64,000 bases of DNA from Erythrobacter rubeus (lineage in GTDB: Bacteria > Pseudomonadota > Alphaproteobacteria > Sphingomonadales > Sphingomonadaceae), in the NCBI RefSeq assembly GCF_014705715.1, contig NZ_JACXLC010000001.1:2417860-2481859 (forward strand), given 5' to 3'. How positions within the stretch are numbered: position 1 is the stretch's first letter; each line of letters begins with the position of its first letter. The notes below the pieces were generated by a model, which did no database searches, was not told the DNA's origin, and saw nothing but the letters and a program-made list of their open reading frames with translations. Below are positions 28,531 to 37,338 of this stretch, piece after piece. Both the position numbers and the translations under genes were made by a program.

Positions 28531-30252
28531 ATGCCCACACAGTTGGACAATGCGCTCGAAACGATCATCGGCGAACTGACCAAGGAAGGCCAGCCTTTCA
28601 TGACCGTGCCTTATGATCGCGGCGGTGTCGAAATGCCTGCCTTCGCCGCAGCCCCGCCCACGCTCGCACACTATTTCGCGCACTTCTGTAACGAGCATAA
28701 GGATGTGCCCTTCATTGTCGACGGCGAGACCCGGCTGACATTTGGCGAAACCTACGCCGCTGCGGTTTGCGTTGCCGAAGGTCTGGCGAAGCATCACGGC
28801 ATCGAAAAGGGAGACCGGGTCGGGATCGCCGCGCGCAATTCGGGCAACTGGATGATCGCTTACATGGGCATCGTGATGGCCGGCGGCTGCGCCACCCTGC
28901 TCAACGGTTTCTGGTCGGGCGAAGAACTTGCTTACGGCATTCGCCTCGCCGATTGTAAGATCGTTCTCGCCGATGCCGGCCGCGCAAAGCGGCTGGATGG
29001 CACCGATCATTCCGCCAAGTTGGTGCTGTTCGATCACGGCGGCGCGCCGTCCGAAGGCCTTTCGAGCGTTTGGGCCCAGCCTGACGAGGACACGCCTTCT
29101 GTCGCCATGCAGATGCTTGGCCAGTTGGGCCCGGACGACATCGCCACCATCCTCTACACATCCGGATCGACCGGAAATTCAAAGGGCGCATGGTCCGATC
29201 ACCGCGGCGTTGTCGCCGGGGTCATGAGCTATGTCAGCCAAAGCGCGATGGCCAAGGTGCTGCTCGAAAGCCAGGGTCAGGACCTTTCCGATCAGCCATG
29301 CGCTCTCATCGCTGTTCCGCTGTTCCATGTTACCGGCGAAGTGCCGCTCTTCCTGCAAAGCTATGCCATTGCCCGCAAACTCGTCCTGATGCCGAAATGG
29401 GATGCGGAAGAGGCGCTGCGTCTGATGCAGAACGAGCGCGTAACCTATTTCGTCGGCGTTCCTCTGATGAGCTACGAAATCGCGACGCACGAGAACCGCG
29501 ACAAATACGATCTCTCTGCATGCAAGAGCTTCGCCGCAGGCGGCGCGCCGCGTCCGGTCGAACACGTCAACAAGATCAAGGAAGCCTTCCCCGAAGGATT
29601 CCCGCTGCTCGGCTACGGCCTGACTGAGACCAACGCGGTCGGCTGCGGCAATTTCAACGAGAACTATATGGCGAAACCCGGCTCCACCGGGCGCGCGTCA
29701 AAACCGATCGTCGACCTGCGCATCCTCGACGATGACGGCAACGAACTGCCTCAGGGCGATATTGGCGAAGTCTGCATCCGCTCGGTCGCAAATTTCCGCG
29801 GCTACTGGAACAATGACGAAGCAACAAAGGAAGCCTTCACCGATAACGGTTTCTTCCGCACAGGCGATCTCGGCTATCTCGACGAAGACGATTACCTCTT
29901 CATCGTCGATCGGAAGAAGGACATCATCATTCGCGGCGGGGAGAACATTTCCTGCATCGAGGTCGAAGACGCGATCTACGCGCATGACGACATCGCCGAA
30001 TGTTCGGTGTTCGGACTGCCCGATGAACGCATGGGCGAAGTTCCAGCGGCGGTGTTTCGCGTGAAGGATGGCCGCGAGCCCATGAGCGCGGCGCAGCTTC
30101 GCGAATTCCTGCTTGGCCAGATTGCGCCGTTCAAGGTCCCGCTGGAGGAGCACATCTGGCCGGTCACCGAAGTGCTGCCGCGCCTCGGTACGCAGAAGAT
30201 CGATAAGAAGACGCTGCGCGCCCAGTACACCGAACAGATGGCGTCGGCCTGA
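28531..30252 (+). CDS. Acyl-CoA ligase (AMP-dependent synthetase)
   Basis: A 573-residue adenylate-forming enzyme with YTSGSTGNSKGAWSDHRG, the A5 motif GYGLTETNAVG, GDLGYLDEDDYLFIVDRKKD, IIRGGENISCIEVEDAI and a C-terminal RLGTQKIDKKTLRAQY. In the last motif the usual G-K is replaced by Q-K, with the lysine kept. It is likely a medium- or long-chain fatty acid or other carboxylate CoA ligase. The ATG at 28531 has GAAGGAGAG 9-10 bases upstream. It diverges from lgt; glnD follows after 46 bases on the same strand. Confidence 0.87.
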   Translation: MPTQLDNALETIIGELTKEGQPFMTVPYDRGGVEMPAFAAAPPTLAHYFAHFCNEHKDVPFIVDGETRLTFGETYAAAVCVAEGLAKHHGIEKGDRVGIAARNSGNWMIAYMGIVMAGGCATLLNGFWSGEELAYGIRLADCKIVLADAGRAKRLDGTDHSAKLVLFDHGGAPSEGLSSVWAQPDEDTPSVAMQMLGQLGPDDIATILYTSGSTGNSKGAWSDHRGVVAGVMSYVSQSAMAKVLLESQGQDLSDQPCALIAVPLFHVTGEVPLFLQSYAIARKLVLMPKWDAEEALRLMQNERVTYFVGVPLMSYEIATHENRDKYDLSACKSFAAGGAPRPVEHVNKIKEAFPEGFPLLGYGLTETNAVGCGNFNENYMAKPGSTGRASKPIVDLRILDDDGNELPQGDIGEVCIRSVANFRGYWNNDEATKEAFTDNGFFRTGDLGYLDEDDYLFIVDRKKDIIIRGGENISCIEVEDAIYAHDDIAECSVFGLPDERMGEVPAAVFRVKDGREPMSAAQLREFLLGQIAPFKVPLEEHIWPVTEVLPRLGTQKIDKKTLRAQYTEQMASA

Positions 30253-30298
30253 TCGGACGACCTGCACTGACCATCGGGGAGACCCAAAGGAGCCACTT

Positions 30299-33055
30299 TT
30301 GACCCGCAGACGTGTCCCCGGACAGCGCGCCATAATCGATCGCCGTGCGCTGACCGAGCGCATTTCTGCGCTGGCGAGCGGTGACGACGACAACCGGCAG
30401 GCCATCGTCACGGCGCTTCGCGAAGCGCTTGATGCCGGGCGCGAAGAGCTGGCGCGGCGTTTGCTCGAAAAACCTTCGGCAGGCCACGATTGCGTAGCGG
30501 GTCACGCATTCCTGATCGATCAGCTTTTGCGCGTGATCCACGATTACGTGACCGCGCATGTCTACCCGGTGCCCAACCGTACCGCCGCCGAGCGTTTGGC
30601 CGTGGTCGCGGTCGGCGGATATGGCCGCGCGGAGATGGCGCCGCATTCGGATGTCGACATTGCATTCGTCACCCCGATGAAACGCGCGCCGTGGTGCGAG
30701 CAGGTGATCGAGGCGATGCTTTACCTGCTGTGGGATCTCGGCCTGAAAGTCGGCCATTCCAGCCGGACGATTGCCGACACAATGCGGATGGCGAAGGAAG
30801 ACCTCACCATCCGCACTGCTCTACTGGAAGGGCGTCTCGTCTGGGGCGATCAGGAACTCTACGAGGAGCTGCGCGCGCGCTTCTGGCAGGAGGTCGTCAA
30901 GGGGACCGAGCGACAGTTCCTCACGCAGAAGCTCGAAGAGCGGAACCAGCGGCACAAGCGCATGGGCGACAGCCGCTATGTCGTCGAACCCAATGTGAAA
31001 GACGGGAAGGGCGGGCTGCGCGACCTGCAGACGCTGTACTGGATTGGCAAGAACCAGCACCGCGTGGAAACCGCCGCCGACCTCGTCGATGTGGGACTGT
31101 TCACCCAAACCGAATATCGCAGTTTTCGCCGTGCCGAAGGATTCCTGCTTGCGGTCCGCTGCCACATGCACGTCATCACCGACCGGGCGGAGGACCGGCT
31201 CACATTCGATCTCCAGCGGCAGGTCGCGGAGCGGATGAATTTTGCCGACAGGCCGGGCAAGAGCGCGGTCGAGCGCTTCATGCAGTTCTATTTTCTGCAG
31301 GCGAAACGCGTCGGCAGCCTAACGGGCGTCTTCCTGTCGCATCTCGAAGAGGAAACGACCCGGGCCAAGGTGCGCACAGGGTTCTTCGCGGGATGGAGTC
31401 CGAAGAGCCGCGATCTGAAAGGCTATGTGATTTCCGGCGGACGCATCCGCGCGCCAAGCGATGACTGGTTCGAGAAAGACCCGGTCCGCCTGATCGAGAT
31501 ATTCCAGCTAGCCGAAGCCGAGGGGGTCGAGGTCCACCCCGAAACAATGCGTCTCGCCGACCGGGATTCGCGGCTGATCAAGTCCAAAGTGCGCAAGGAC
31601 CCGCGTGCCAATGCGCTTTTCATCGAGCTTCTAAGCGGGCGCAACGACCCTGAAACCGCGCTGCGCTGGATGAACGAGGCCGGGGTGTTCGGCCGCTTCG
31701 TGCCCGATTTCGGGCGAGTGAACGCGCAGATGCAGTTCGACATGTATCACCACTACACGGTCGATGAGCACACGATCCGGGCCATCGGCCTCTTGAGCGA
31801 GACCGAGCGCGGACTGCTGGAAAAGGACCATCCACGCAACACCCGCGAAATCCACAAGGTCGCCTCGCGCCGCGCGATCTATGTCGCAGTCCTGCTTCAC
31901 GATATCGCCAAGGGACGCGGCGGCGATCACTCGGTGCTGGGCGCGGAGGTGGCGCGCGAATTGTGCCCCCGCTTCGGCCTCGATCAGAAGGAGACCGATC
32001 TCGTCGCATGGCTGGTCCTCCAGCACTTGCTGATGAGCTCGACCGCGCAAAAACGCGACCTCACCGATCCCAAAACGATCGAGGATTTTGTGGCCGAGGT
32101 GCAGACGCTCGAACGGCTGCGCAATCTCGCGATCCTGACGGCCGTCGATATTCGTGCGGTCGGCCCGGGCACTTGGAACAGCTGGAAAGGCCAGCTGCTC
32201 GGCGAGCTTTACGATGCGGCGAAGGAGCGGCTGCGTCTCGGCCACAAACGGCGCGGGCGGGCCGAGCGTGTCGATGCCAAGAAAGCGGTGACGGCTGAAG
32301 CGCTTGGCGAAAAGGCATATCTGGTCGAGCAGGCGGGCGAGTTGCTATCCGATGCCTACTGGATCGCGGAACCCGAAGACATCATCGCCAAGAACCTGAT
32401 CCAGTACGAAGAAGCGCGGCGGATCGAGGATCACCTGTCGATCCATTGCGAGGTCGATGAAGAACGCGGCGCGAGCCTGGTGAGCGTGATCGCGCCCGAT
32501 CACCCCGGCCTGTTCTACCGCATGGCCGGCGGCATTCACTTAGCCGGGGCGAACATCATCGACGCGCGCATTCATACCGCGATGAACGGATATGCGGTCG
32601 ACAACTTCCTGGTGCAGGATCTCAATGCGCAGCCGTTCCGCGAAGACACCCAGATCAGGCGCTTGAAAGAAGGGATCCGCAAAGCCTTGCAGGGCGAAGG
32701 CGAGCTGGTGCCGAAACTCGCCGCGCGGCCTCTGTCGCACTTGCGTGCCAAGGCTTTCGAAGTCGCTCCGAGCGTGAACTTCGACAATTCGGCGTCGAAC
32801 CATTTCACGGTGGTGGAAGTAACCGCCCGCGACAGGCCTGCGCTCCTGAACCGGCTGGCCCACGCGCTCTACAAGGCGAACCTGATCGTGCAGTCCGCGC
32901 ACATCACCGCATACGGTGAGTCCGCCGCGGATACGTTCTACATAACCGACCTGACCGGCAGCAAGATCAAGACCCCGGAAAGGCTCGCAGAAATCGAAGC
33001 CGCGCTCCTCGAAGCAGCGAGCGACCGCAAGCAGCGACAGCTCGAAAGCGCCTGA
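30299..33055 (+). CDS. glnD: Bifunctional PII uridylyltransferase/uridylyl-removing enzyme
   Basis: A 918-residue nitrogen sensor that uridylylates PII when glutamine is low and deuridylylates it when glutamine is high. In order: the nucleotidyltransferase domain with GGYGRAEMAPHSDVDIAF, a GlnD linker, the HD domain AVLLHDIAKGRGGDHSVLG, and two C-terminal ACT domains (SVIAPDHPGLFYRMAGGIHL and EVTARDRPALLNRLAHALY) that bind glutamine. The start is a TTG at 30299 with AGGAG seven bases upstream; the open frame reaches further up inside the ligase gene. All domains are intact. Confidence 0.95.
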   Translation: MTRRRVPGQRAIIDRRALTERISALASGDDDNRQAIVTALREALDAGREELARRLLEKPSAGHDCVAGHAFLIDQLLRVIHDYVTAHVYPVPNRTAAERLAVVAVGGYGRAEMAPHSDVDIAFVTPMKRAPWCEQVIEAMLYLLWDLGLKVGHSSRTIADTMRMAKEDLTIRTALLEGRLVWGDQELYEELRARFWQEVVKGTERQFLTQKLEERNQRHKRMGDSRYVVEPNVKDGKGGLRDLQTLYWIGKNQHRVETAADLVDVGLFTQTEYRSFRRAEGFLLAVRCHMHVITDRAEDRLTFDLQRQVAERMNFADRPGKSAVERFMQFYFLQAKRVGSLTGVFLSHLEEETTRAKVRTGFFAGWSPKSRDLKGYVISGGRIRAPSDDWFEKDPVRLIEIFQLAEAEGVEVHPETMRLADRDSRLIKSKVRKDPRANALFIELLSGRNDPETALRWMNEAGVFGRFVPDFGRVNAQMQFDMYHHYTVDEHTIRAIGLLSETERGLLEKDHPRNTREIHKVASRRAIYVAVLLHDIAKGRGGDHSVLGAEVARELCPRFGLDQKETDLVAWLVLQHLLMSSTAQKRDLTDPKTIEDFVAEVQTLERLRNLAILTAVDIRAVGPGTWNSWKGQLLGELYDAAKERLRLGHKRRGRAERVDAKKAVTAEALGEKAYLVEQAGELLSDAYWIAEPEDIIAKNLIQYEEARRIEDHLSIHCEVDEERGASLVSVIAPDHPGLFYRMAGGIHLAGANIIDARIHTAMNGYAVDNFLVQDLNAQPFREDTQIRRLKEGIRKALQGEGELVPKLAARPLSHLRAKAFEVAPSVNFDNSASNHFTVVEVTARDRPALLNRLAHALYKANLIVQSAHITAYGESAADTFYITDLTGSKIKTPERLAEIEAALLEAASDRKQRQLESA

Positions 33056-33160
33056 CATCGCCTCGCAATGACCGCTCGTCGAATGCTTTACCAAAATAGG
33101 TTGCAATTCATGAACTGATCGCTAATGGGCGTTTCCCTTACGTCAGGGAGATGACCAAAA

Positions 33161-35503
33161 ATGAGTTTTCGTACCGCAACCAAGCGTACCCTCGCGCTTT
33201 TGCTTTGCAGCGCCACAGCAACCCCCTTCGCTGCCCACGCCCAGCAACAGGCTCCTGGTGAAGACGAGCCCGATCTATCGCAAGAAGCGACCACCGGAGA
33301 GCAGCCCGAGGCTCGCGGATCGATCGCAAATATCGGCAACATCATCGTCACGGGCACCAAGACGCAGAACCCCGAAGACGTTCAGGACGTCCCGCTCGCA
33401 GTCACCGCTTTCAATGCGGATACTCTCGAAGCGTTCAAGGTTCGCGATGTTCAGGGCCTGACATTCCAGGCGCCGAACGTATCTCTCGACCAGATCGGCA
33501 CCAGCCGCGGTCAGGCGAACTTCTCGATCCGCGGACTCGGCATCAACTCGTCAATCCCGTCGATCGACCCGACTGTCGGCGTTTTCGTCGACGGCGTGTA
33601 TCTTGGCATCAATGGCGGTGTCGTTTTCGACCTGTTCGATCTTGAAAGCGTCGAAATCCTGCGCGGTCCACAAGGCGTGCTGTTCGGCCGCAACGTGACG
33701 GGCGGCGCGGTGCTCATCAACACCGGCGACCCGACCGAATTCCTCACCGGTAAGTTCCGCGCAGCTGTAGACGGCCCGCTTGTAGACGGCGGACGCGGCG
33801 GCGCAAACTACACCGCGTCGGGCGTAATCTCGGGCCCGCTGATCGAAGACGTGCTGCTGTTCAAGGTCGGCGCGTATTACAACAATGACGAAGGCTATTT
33901 CCGCAATCTGTTCGATGGATCGAACCACGGTGCTGCGGAAACGTATATCCTTCGCGGTGCGCTCGAAGCGCGTGTCGGCGATCTCACCGTGACCGGTAAG
34001 GTCGATTATTTCGACAGCGATGGCGACGGCCCAAGCGCGCAGAACCGCGGCATCTTCGAGCGCGATTCGTTCGATTTCGCGATCGACAATCCCGGTTCAT
34101 ACACCAACGAAACGATCAACGTGTCGGTGACAGCCGAATGGGAAATCGGCCCGGGCACGCTGACCAACGTGTTCGGCTATCGCGATTACGATGCGACCAC
34201 CGATGCGGATATCGACGCGACCTCGCTCTTCCTGTTCCATTCCAACACGGAAACCGCGCAGGACCAGATCTCGAACGAGATCCGCTATGCAGTGTCGACC
34301 GATCGCTTCGACCTGACTGTCGGTGGCTTCTATTTCGACCAGCGGCTCGAATACACCGAGGTCCGCGACATTCCGGTCGCCACTCCGCTCACCTTCTTTG
34401 GTGGCGGCGCGCAGGACCACGAAGTTCTCGGCCTGTTTGCCAACGGTCAGTTTTATCTGACCGATGCGCTGTCGGTCATCGGCGGTATCCGCTGGAGCCA
34501 GGAAACGAAGGACGCCGACATCACCTTCATCCGGCCGCGTCCGGAATGTTCTGTGGTCGATGGCACCTGCCCGACGACAGGCACCAACCCGTTCATCCCG
34601 ACGGAGCCGAATGGCTTTTCGGACCGGGTCCGCTTTCGCAACGTTTCGCCGAAAGTCGGCCTGCAATATGAATGGAACAACAGCCAGGTCTACGCGCACT
34701 GGACGCGCGGTTTCCGTTCGGGCGGATACAACTTCCGCATCACCGACATTCCGGTGTTCCTGCGCGCGGTCGAGGCGACCGGCGATTTCTTCTTCGATGA
34801 AGAGCGCGTCGACAGCTACGAAATCGGCGGCAAGTTCGAAACGGTCGACGGGGCCTTTACGCTTAATGTCGCTGGTTACCTAACCGACATTTCGGACCTG
34901 CAGCGCGAGGTCAACCTCGCGGATCCGGGTGCCGGTGTCGTCCAGAACGTGCTCAACACCGCGGATGCGACGATCCTCGGCTTCGAAGCCGAAGCGCGCA
35001 TGCGCCTCACGGATTCCTTCATCGTAACCGCCAATATCGGCATCATCGATGACGATTACGACGAAGTGTTCTTCGACATTTCGAGCGACGGTGTGGTGGA
35101 CGAAAACGATCTCAACCTGCGCCTTCCGCGCGTACCCGAGGTCACCTGGGGCATGGGCTTCATCCACGAGCTCTTCCTCGGCGAGAACGAGATCCTGACC
35201 CGTGTGAACTACCAGTTCCGGGACGAATTCGCGTTCACCGACAACAATTTCGGCTTTATCCAATCGTCCGACAATCTCGAGGCGAACATCACCTGGGTAA
35301 CGCCGCTCGAAGGGTTCTCGCTGTCGGTCTATGGCCGCAACCTGTTCGACGAAGTGCAAGCGGGCGGCGACACTCAGGTCCCGTTTGGCGGGCCACTCTC
35401 GAACGGCGTCAATCTGCCGTTCGACAATGCGCCCGCTGCCGGCACGTTCTCGCCGCTGTCACGCGGTCGGAACATCGGGATCGAGGCTCTGTTCGAGTTC
35501 TGA
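33161..35503 (+). CDS. TonB-dependent outer-membrane receptor
   Basis: A 780-residue receptor. The signal peptide ends in AHA before QQQAPGEDEPD. The plug domain includes IIVTGTKTQNPEDVQDVPLAVTAFNADTL and ESVEILRGPQGVLFGRNVTGGAVLI, and a 22-strand barrel ends in the terminal phenylalanine (IGIEALFEF). It resembles the substrate-unspecified sphingomonad receptors that import iron chelates, vitamins or plant and algal compounds. There is no adjacent FecR/sigma factor pair and no degradative enzyme cluster to name the ligand. GGGAGATG lies upstream of the ATG. A strong terminator follows. Confidence 0.93.
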   Translation: MSFRTATKRTLALLLCSATATPFAAHAQQQAPGEDEPDLSQEATTGEQPEARGSIANIGNIIVTGTKTQNPEDVQDVPLAVTAFNADTLEAFKVRDVQGLTFQAPNVSLDQIGTSRGQANFSIRGLGINSSIPSIDPTVGVFVDGVYLGINGGVVFDLFDLESVEILRGPQGVLFGRNVTGGAVLINTGDPTEFLTGKFRAAVDGPLVDGGRGGANYTASGVISGPLIEDVLLFKVGAYYNNDEGYFRNLFDGSNHGAAETYILRGALEARVGDLTVTGKVDYFDSDGDGPSAQNRGIFERDSFDFAIDNPGSYTNETINVSVTAEWEIGPGTLTNVFGYRDYDATTDADIDATSLFLFHSNTETAQDQISNEIRYAVSTDRFDLTVGGFYFDQRLEYTEVRDIPVATPLTFFGGGAQDHEVLGLFANGQFYLTDALSVIGGIRWSQETKDADITFIRPRPECSVVDGTCPTTGTNPFIPTEPNGFSDRVRFRNVSPKVGLQYEWNNSQVYAHWTRGFRSGGYNFRITDIPVFLRAVEATGDFFFDEERVDSYEIGGKFETVDGAFTLNVAGYLTDISDLQREVNLADPGAGVVQNVLNTADATILGFEAEARMRLTDSFIVTANIGIIDDDYDEVFFDISSDGVVDENDLNLRLPRVPEVTWGMGFIHELFLGENEILTRVNYQFRDEFAFTDNNFGFIQSSDNLEANITWVTPLEGFSLSVYGRNLFDEVQAGGDTQVPFGGPLSNGVNLPFDNAPAAGTFSPLSRGRNIGIEALFEF

Positions 35504-35530
35504 TCCGATCTGAATCGCAAGATTTAGGAA

Positions 35531-35557
35531 GGGGCGTTCTTCGGAGCGCCCCTTTTT
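35531..35557. terminator. Bidirectional rho-independent terminator
   Basis: Nine-base-pair stem GGGGCGTTC / GAGCGCCCC (one wobble pair) on a TTCG tetraloop, followed by TTTTT on the plus strand. It sits between the convergent TonB receptor gene and the unknown gene ending at 35561, and can serve the plus-strand gene best. Confidence 0.9.
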
Positions 35558-35560
35558 GGT

Positions 35561-36028
35561 TCAGTCGCTCATCGTCGTCAGCAGCAGGGCGATGGAGCGG
35601 TCATCGAAACCGACAAAAGCCCACTCGATCTGGGCATCGGTGAGCGGGTGCCAGCCGAAATACATGCGATTGGTCATTACCGTACGCGACGCCGGATCGA
35701 ATGCACCCAAAAAATCTCTACCGCATTCCCTCGCCCGTTCCTCGCCCAGCCATGGTGTCCCGGGCAAGGCCATGTTCACGGCAAACGCCTCCCCGAAAGC
35801 CGCGACAGCCGATCGCGGCGCGTCGGCATCACCGCTCGGGTCGAGCAATTCCCAGTTTGTGCCGATCGCCTTTAGCCCAAGTGACACGGCGAAGCTGTCT
35901 GCAATGGCGAAATGCAATCCCGAGCTGTCTTCAAGCGGGCGGGTCTCGAAGCGCACATCCGCTTGCTCGGACAATGGCCCGCGCCATTTGTCGATGAAAA
36001 GGGCGAGCGGTTCGTCTTTGCCGGCCAT
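35561..36028 (-). CDS. Protein of unknown function
   Basis: A 155-residue soluble protein I do not recognise: no signal peptide and no transmembrane segment. It has mixed composition with recognisable blocks FETRPLEDSSGLHFAIADSFAVSLGLKAIG, DFLGAFDPASRTVMTNRMYFGWHPLTDAQIEWAF and a C-terminal RSIALLLTTMSD. Codon use looks like that of its neighbours and it follows yggS by two bases on the same strand, so it is real and co-transcribed. The context (yggS, vitamin-related genes) does not reveal a role. Confidence 0.75.
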   Translation of the reverse strand: MAGKDEPLALFIDKWRGPLSEQADVRFETRPLEDSSGLHFAIADSFAVSLGLKAIGTNWELLDPSGDADAPRSAVAAFGEAFAVNMALPGTPWLGEERARECGRDFLGAFDPASRTVMTNRMYFGWHPLTDAQIEWAFVGFDDRSIALLLTTMSD

Positions 36029-36030
36029 CG

Positions 36031-36693
36031 TCAGCCGCGCGCGCCAAACAGTGCTGTGCCGACGCGCACATGAGTCGCGCCCAGTTGCACGGCGGTTTCG
36101 TAATCGCCGCTCATGCCCATGCTCAGCCCCTCGACGCCGTTATCCTGCGCGAGCTTCGCCAGAAACGCGAAGAAAGGCGCAGGCTCGATATCGGCTGGCG
36201 GAAGGCACATGAGCCCGGCGATCGGAATATCCGCATCGCGAACCTTCGCGAGGAAATCGGGAAGCTCGGCAATTGCGCAGCCGCCCTTCTGGTCCTCGTC
36301 GCCGATATTCACTTGCACGAAGCACGGGACGCGCTTTCCAGCCTTGTCCATTGCTTTGGCGAGCGCCTTGAGCAGGCTCGGGCGGTCAAGCGCGTGGATG
36401 TAGTCGAACATCGCAACGGCATCGTCGGCCTTGTTGGATTGCAGCTGCCCGATCAGGTGCAATTCGGCGTCAGGAAAGCGTTCGAGCAGCGCGGGCCATT
36501 TTTCCTGGGCCTCCTGAACGCGGTTTTCTCCGAATACCCGGTGACCGGCTTCGAGCAGCTGTTCGATCTTTTCAGCGGGATGGGTCTTGCTGACGGCGAT
36601 CAGCGTGATGTCCTGAGGCTCGCGGCGCGCGGGCTTGCAGATGCGCGCGATATTGGTTTCCACTTCGGCGAGGCGTGAGGCTGCATTTTCCAT
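36031..36693 (-). CDS. YggS-family PLP homeostasis protein
   Basis: A 220-residue alanine-racemase-fold protein without racemase activity, involved in pyridoxal phosphate balance. The PLP lysine is in IAVSKTHPAEKI. Further family marks are HRVFGENRVQEAQEKW, HLIGQLQSNKADDAV and MGMSGDYETAVQLGATHVRVGTALFG. Start is the ATG at 36693. It diverges from a thiamine-phosphate-synthase-like gene only 22 bases away, so their promoters overlap. Confidence 0.93.
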   Translation of the reverse strand: MENAASRLAEVETNIARICKPARREPQDITLIAVSKTHPAEKIEQLLEAGHRVFGENRVQEAQEKWPALLERFPDAELHLIGQLQSNKADDAVAMFDYIHALDRPSLLKALAKAMDKAGKRVPCFVQVNIGDEDQKGGCAIAELPDFLAKVRDADIPIAGLMCLPPADIEPAPFFAFLAKLAQDNGVEGLSMGMSGDYETAVQLGATHVRVGTALFGARG

Positions 36694-36715
36694 TGCGCGC
36701 GGCTATAGGGCCAGC

Positions 36716-37279
36716 GTGCGGCAAGACCAATCCCTCCCGAACCTGTGGCTGATATCCGACGCGCGCAATGACGCCGTGCTTGAGGACGCACTGCGCCGCA
36801 TGCCGCGCGGTTCGGGCTTCATCTATCGCCATTATCATCTCGATGAGGAGAAGCGATACGCTCGCTTTCGTAAGCTGCGGCGGATCGCCCGTGCCTGCAA
36901 TCACACGGTGGTCTTGGCCGATAGCGCACTCACCGCGACCGATTGGGGTGCGGACGGGATTTACGGTGCGCCCAAGTCTCTATGGCCGAGACGGCGCGAG
37001 CTGCTGCATCTGGCGACGGCGCACAATCTGCGCGAAATCGGTGAAGCGAACCTAATAGGTTCAGACGGTGTTCTCCTTTCACCAATATTCAGCACAAATT
37101 CCCATCCCGGCGGCCAAGTCTTGGGGCCGGTCCGCTTCAAAGCGCTCGCCCGCTACTCCCGCGCGCCGGTAATTGCGCTCGGGGGAATGGATGCGCGCCG
37201 CGCCCGCGCGCTCGATTGGCCCCGTTGGGCCGCAATCGACGGTCTCTCCAAAGGCGCTGTTTACCCCGCAGACGCTTGA
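36716..37279 (+). CDS. Thiamine phosphate synthase-like (TenI/ThiE family) protein
   Basis: A 187-residue TIM-barrel protein starting with GTG at 36716 (VRQDQSLPNLWLISDARND). Features of the ThiE/TenI family are the early strand LWLISDARN, VLLSPIFSTNSHPGGQVLGPVRF and the late phosphate-binding APVIALGGMDARRAR. It is shorter than full ThiE and the pyrophosphate-binding residues are partly replaced, so catalysis (joining HMP-PP and HET-P) or a TenI-like auxiliary role are both possible. The frame extends 27 codons upstream into the yggS promoter without homology. Confidence 0.75.
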   Translation: MRQDQSLPNLWLISDARNDAVLEDALRRMPRGSGFIYRHYHLDEEKRYARFRKLRRIARACNHTVVLADSALTATDWGADGIYGAPKSLWPRRRELLHLATAHNLREIGEANLIGSDGVLLSPIFSTNSHPGGQVLGPVRFKALARYSRAPVIALGGMDARRARALDWPRWAAIDGLSKGAVYPADA

Positions 37280-37338
37280 CCCGGACTCGCCAAGGATTCA
37301 TGGTGTGTTCTCATCGTCCCGCCCTTGGGGAGCACAAT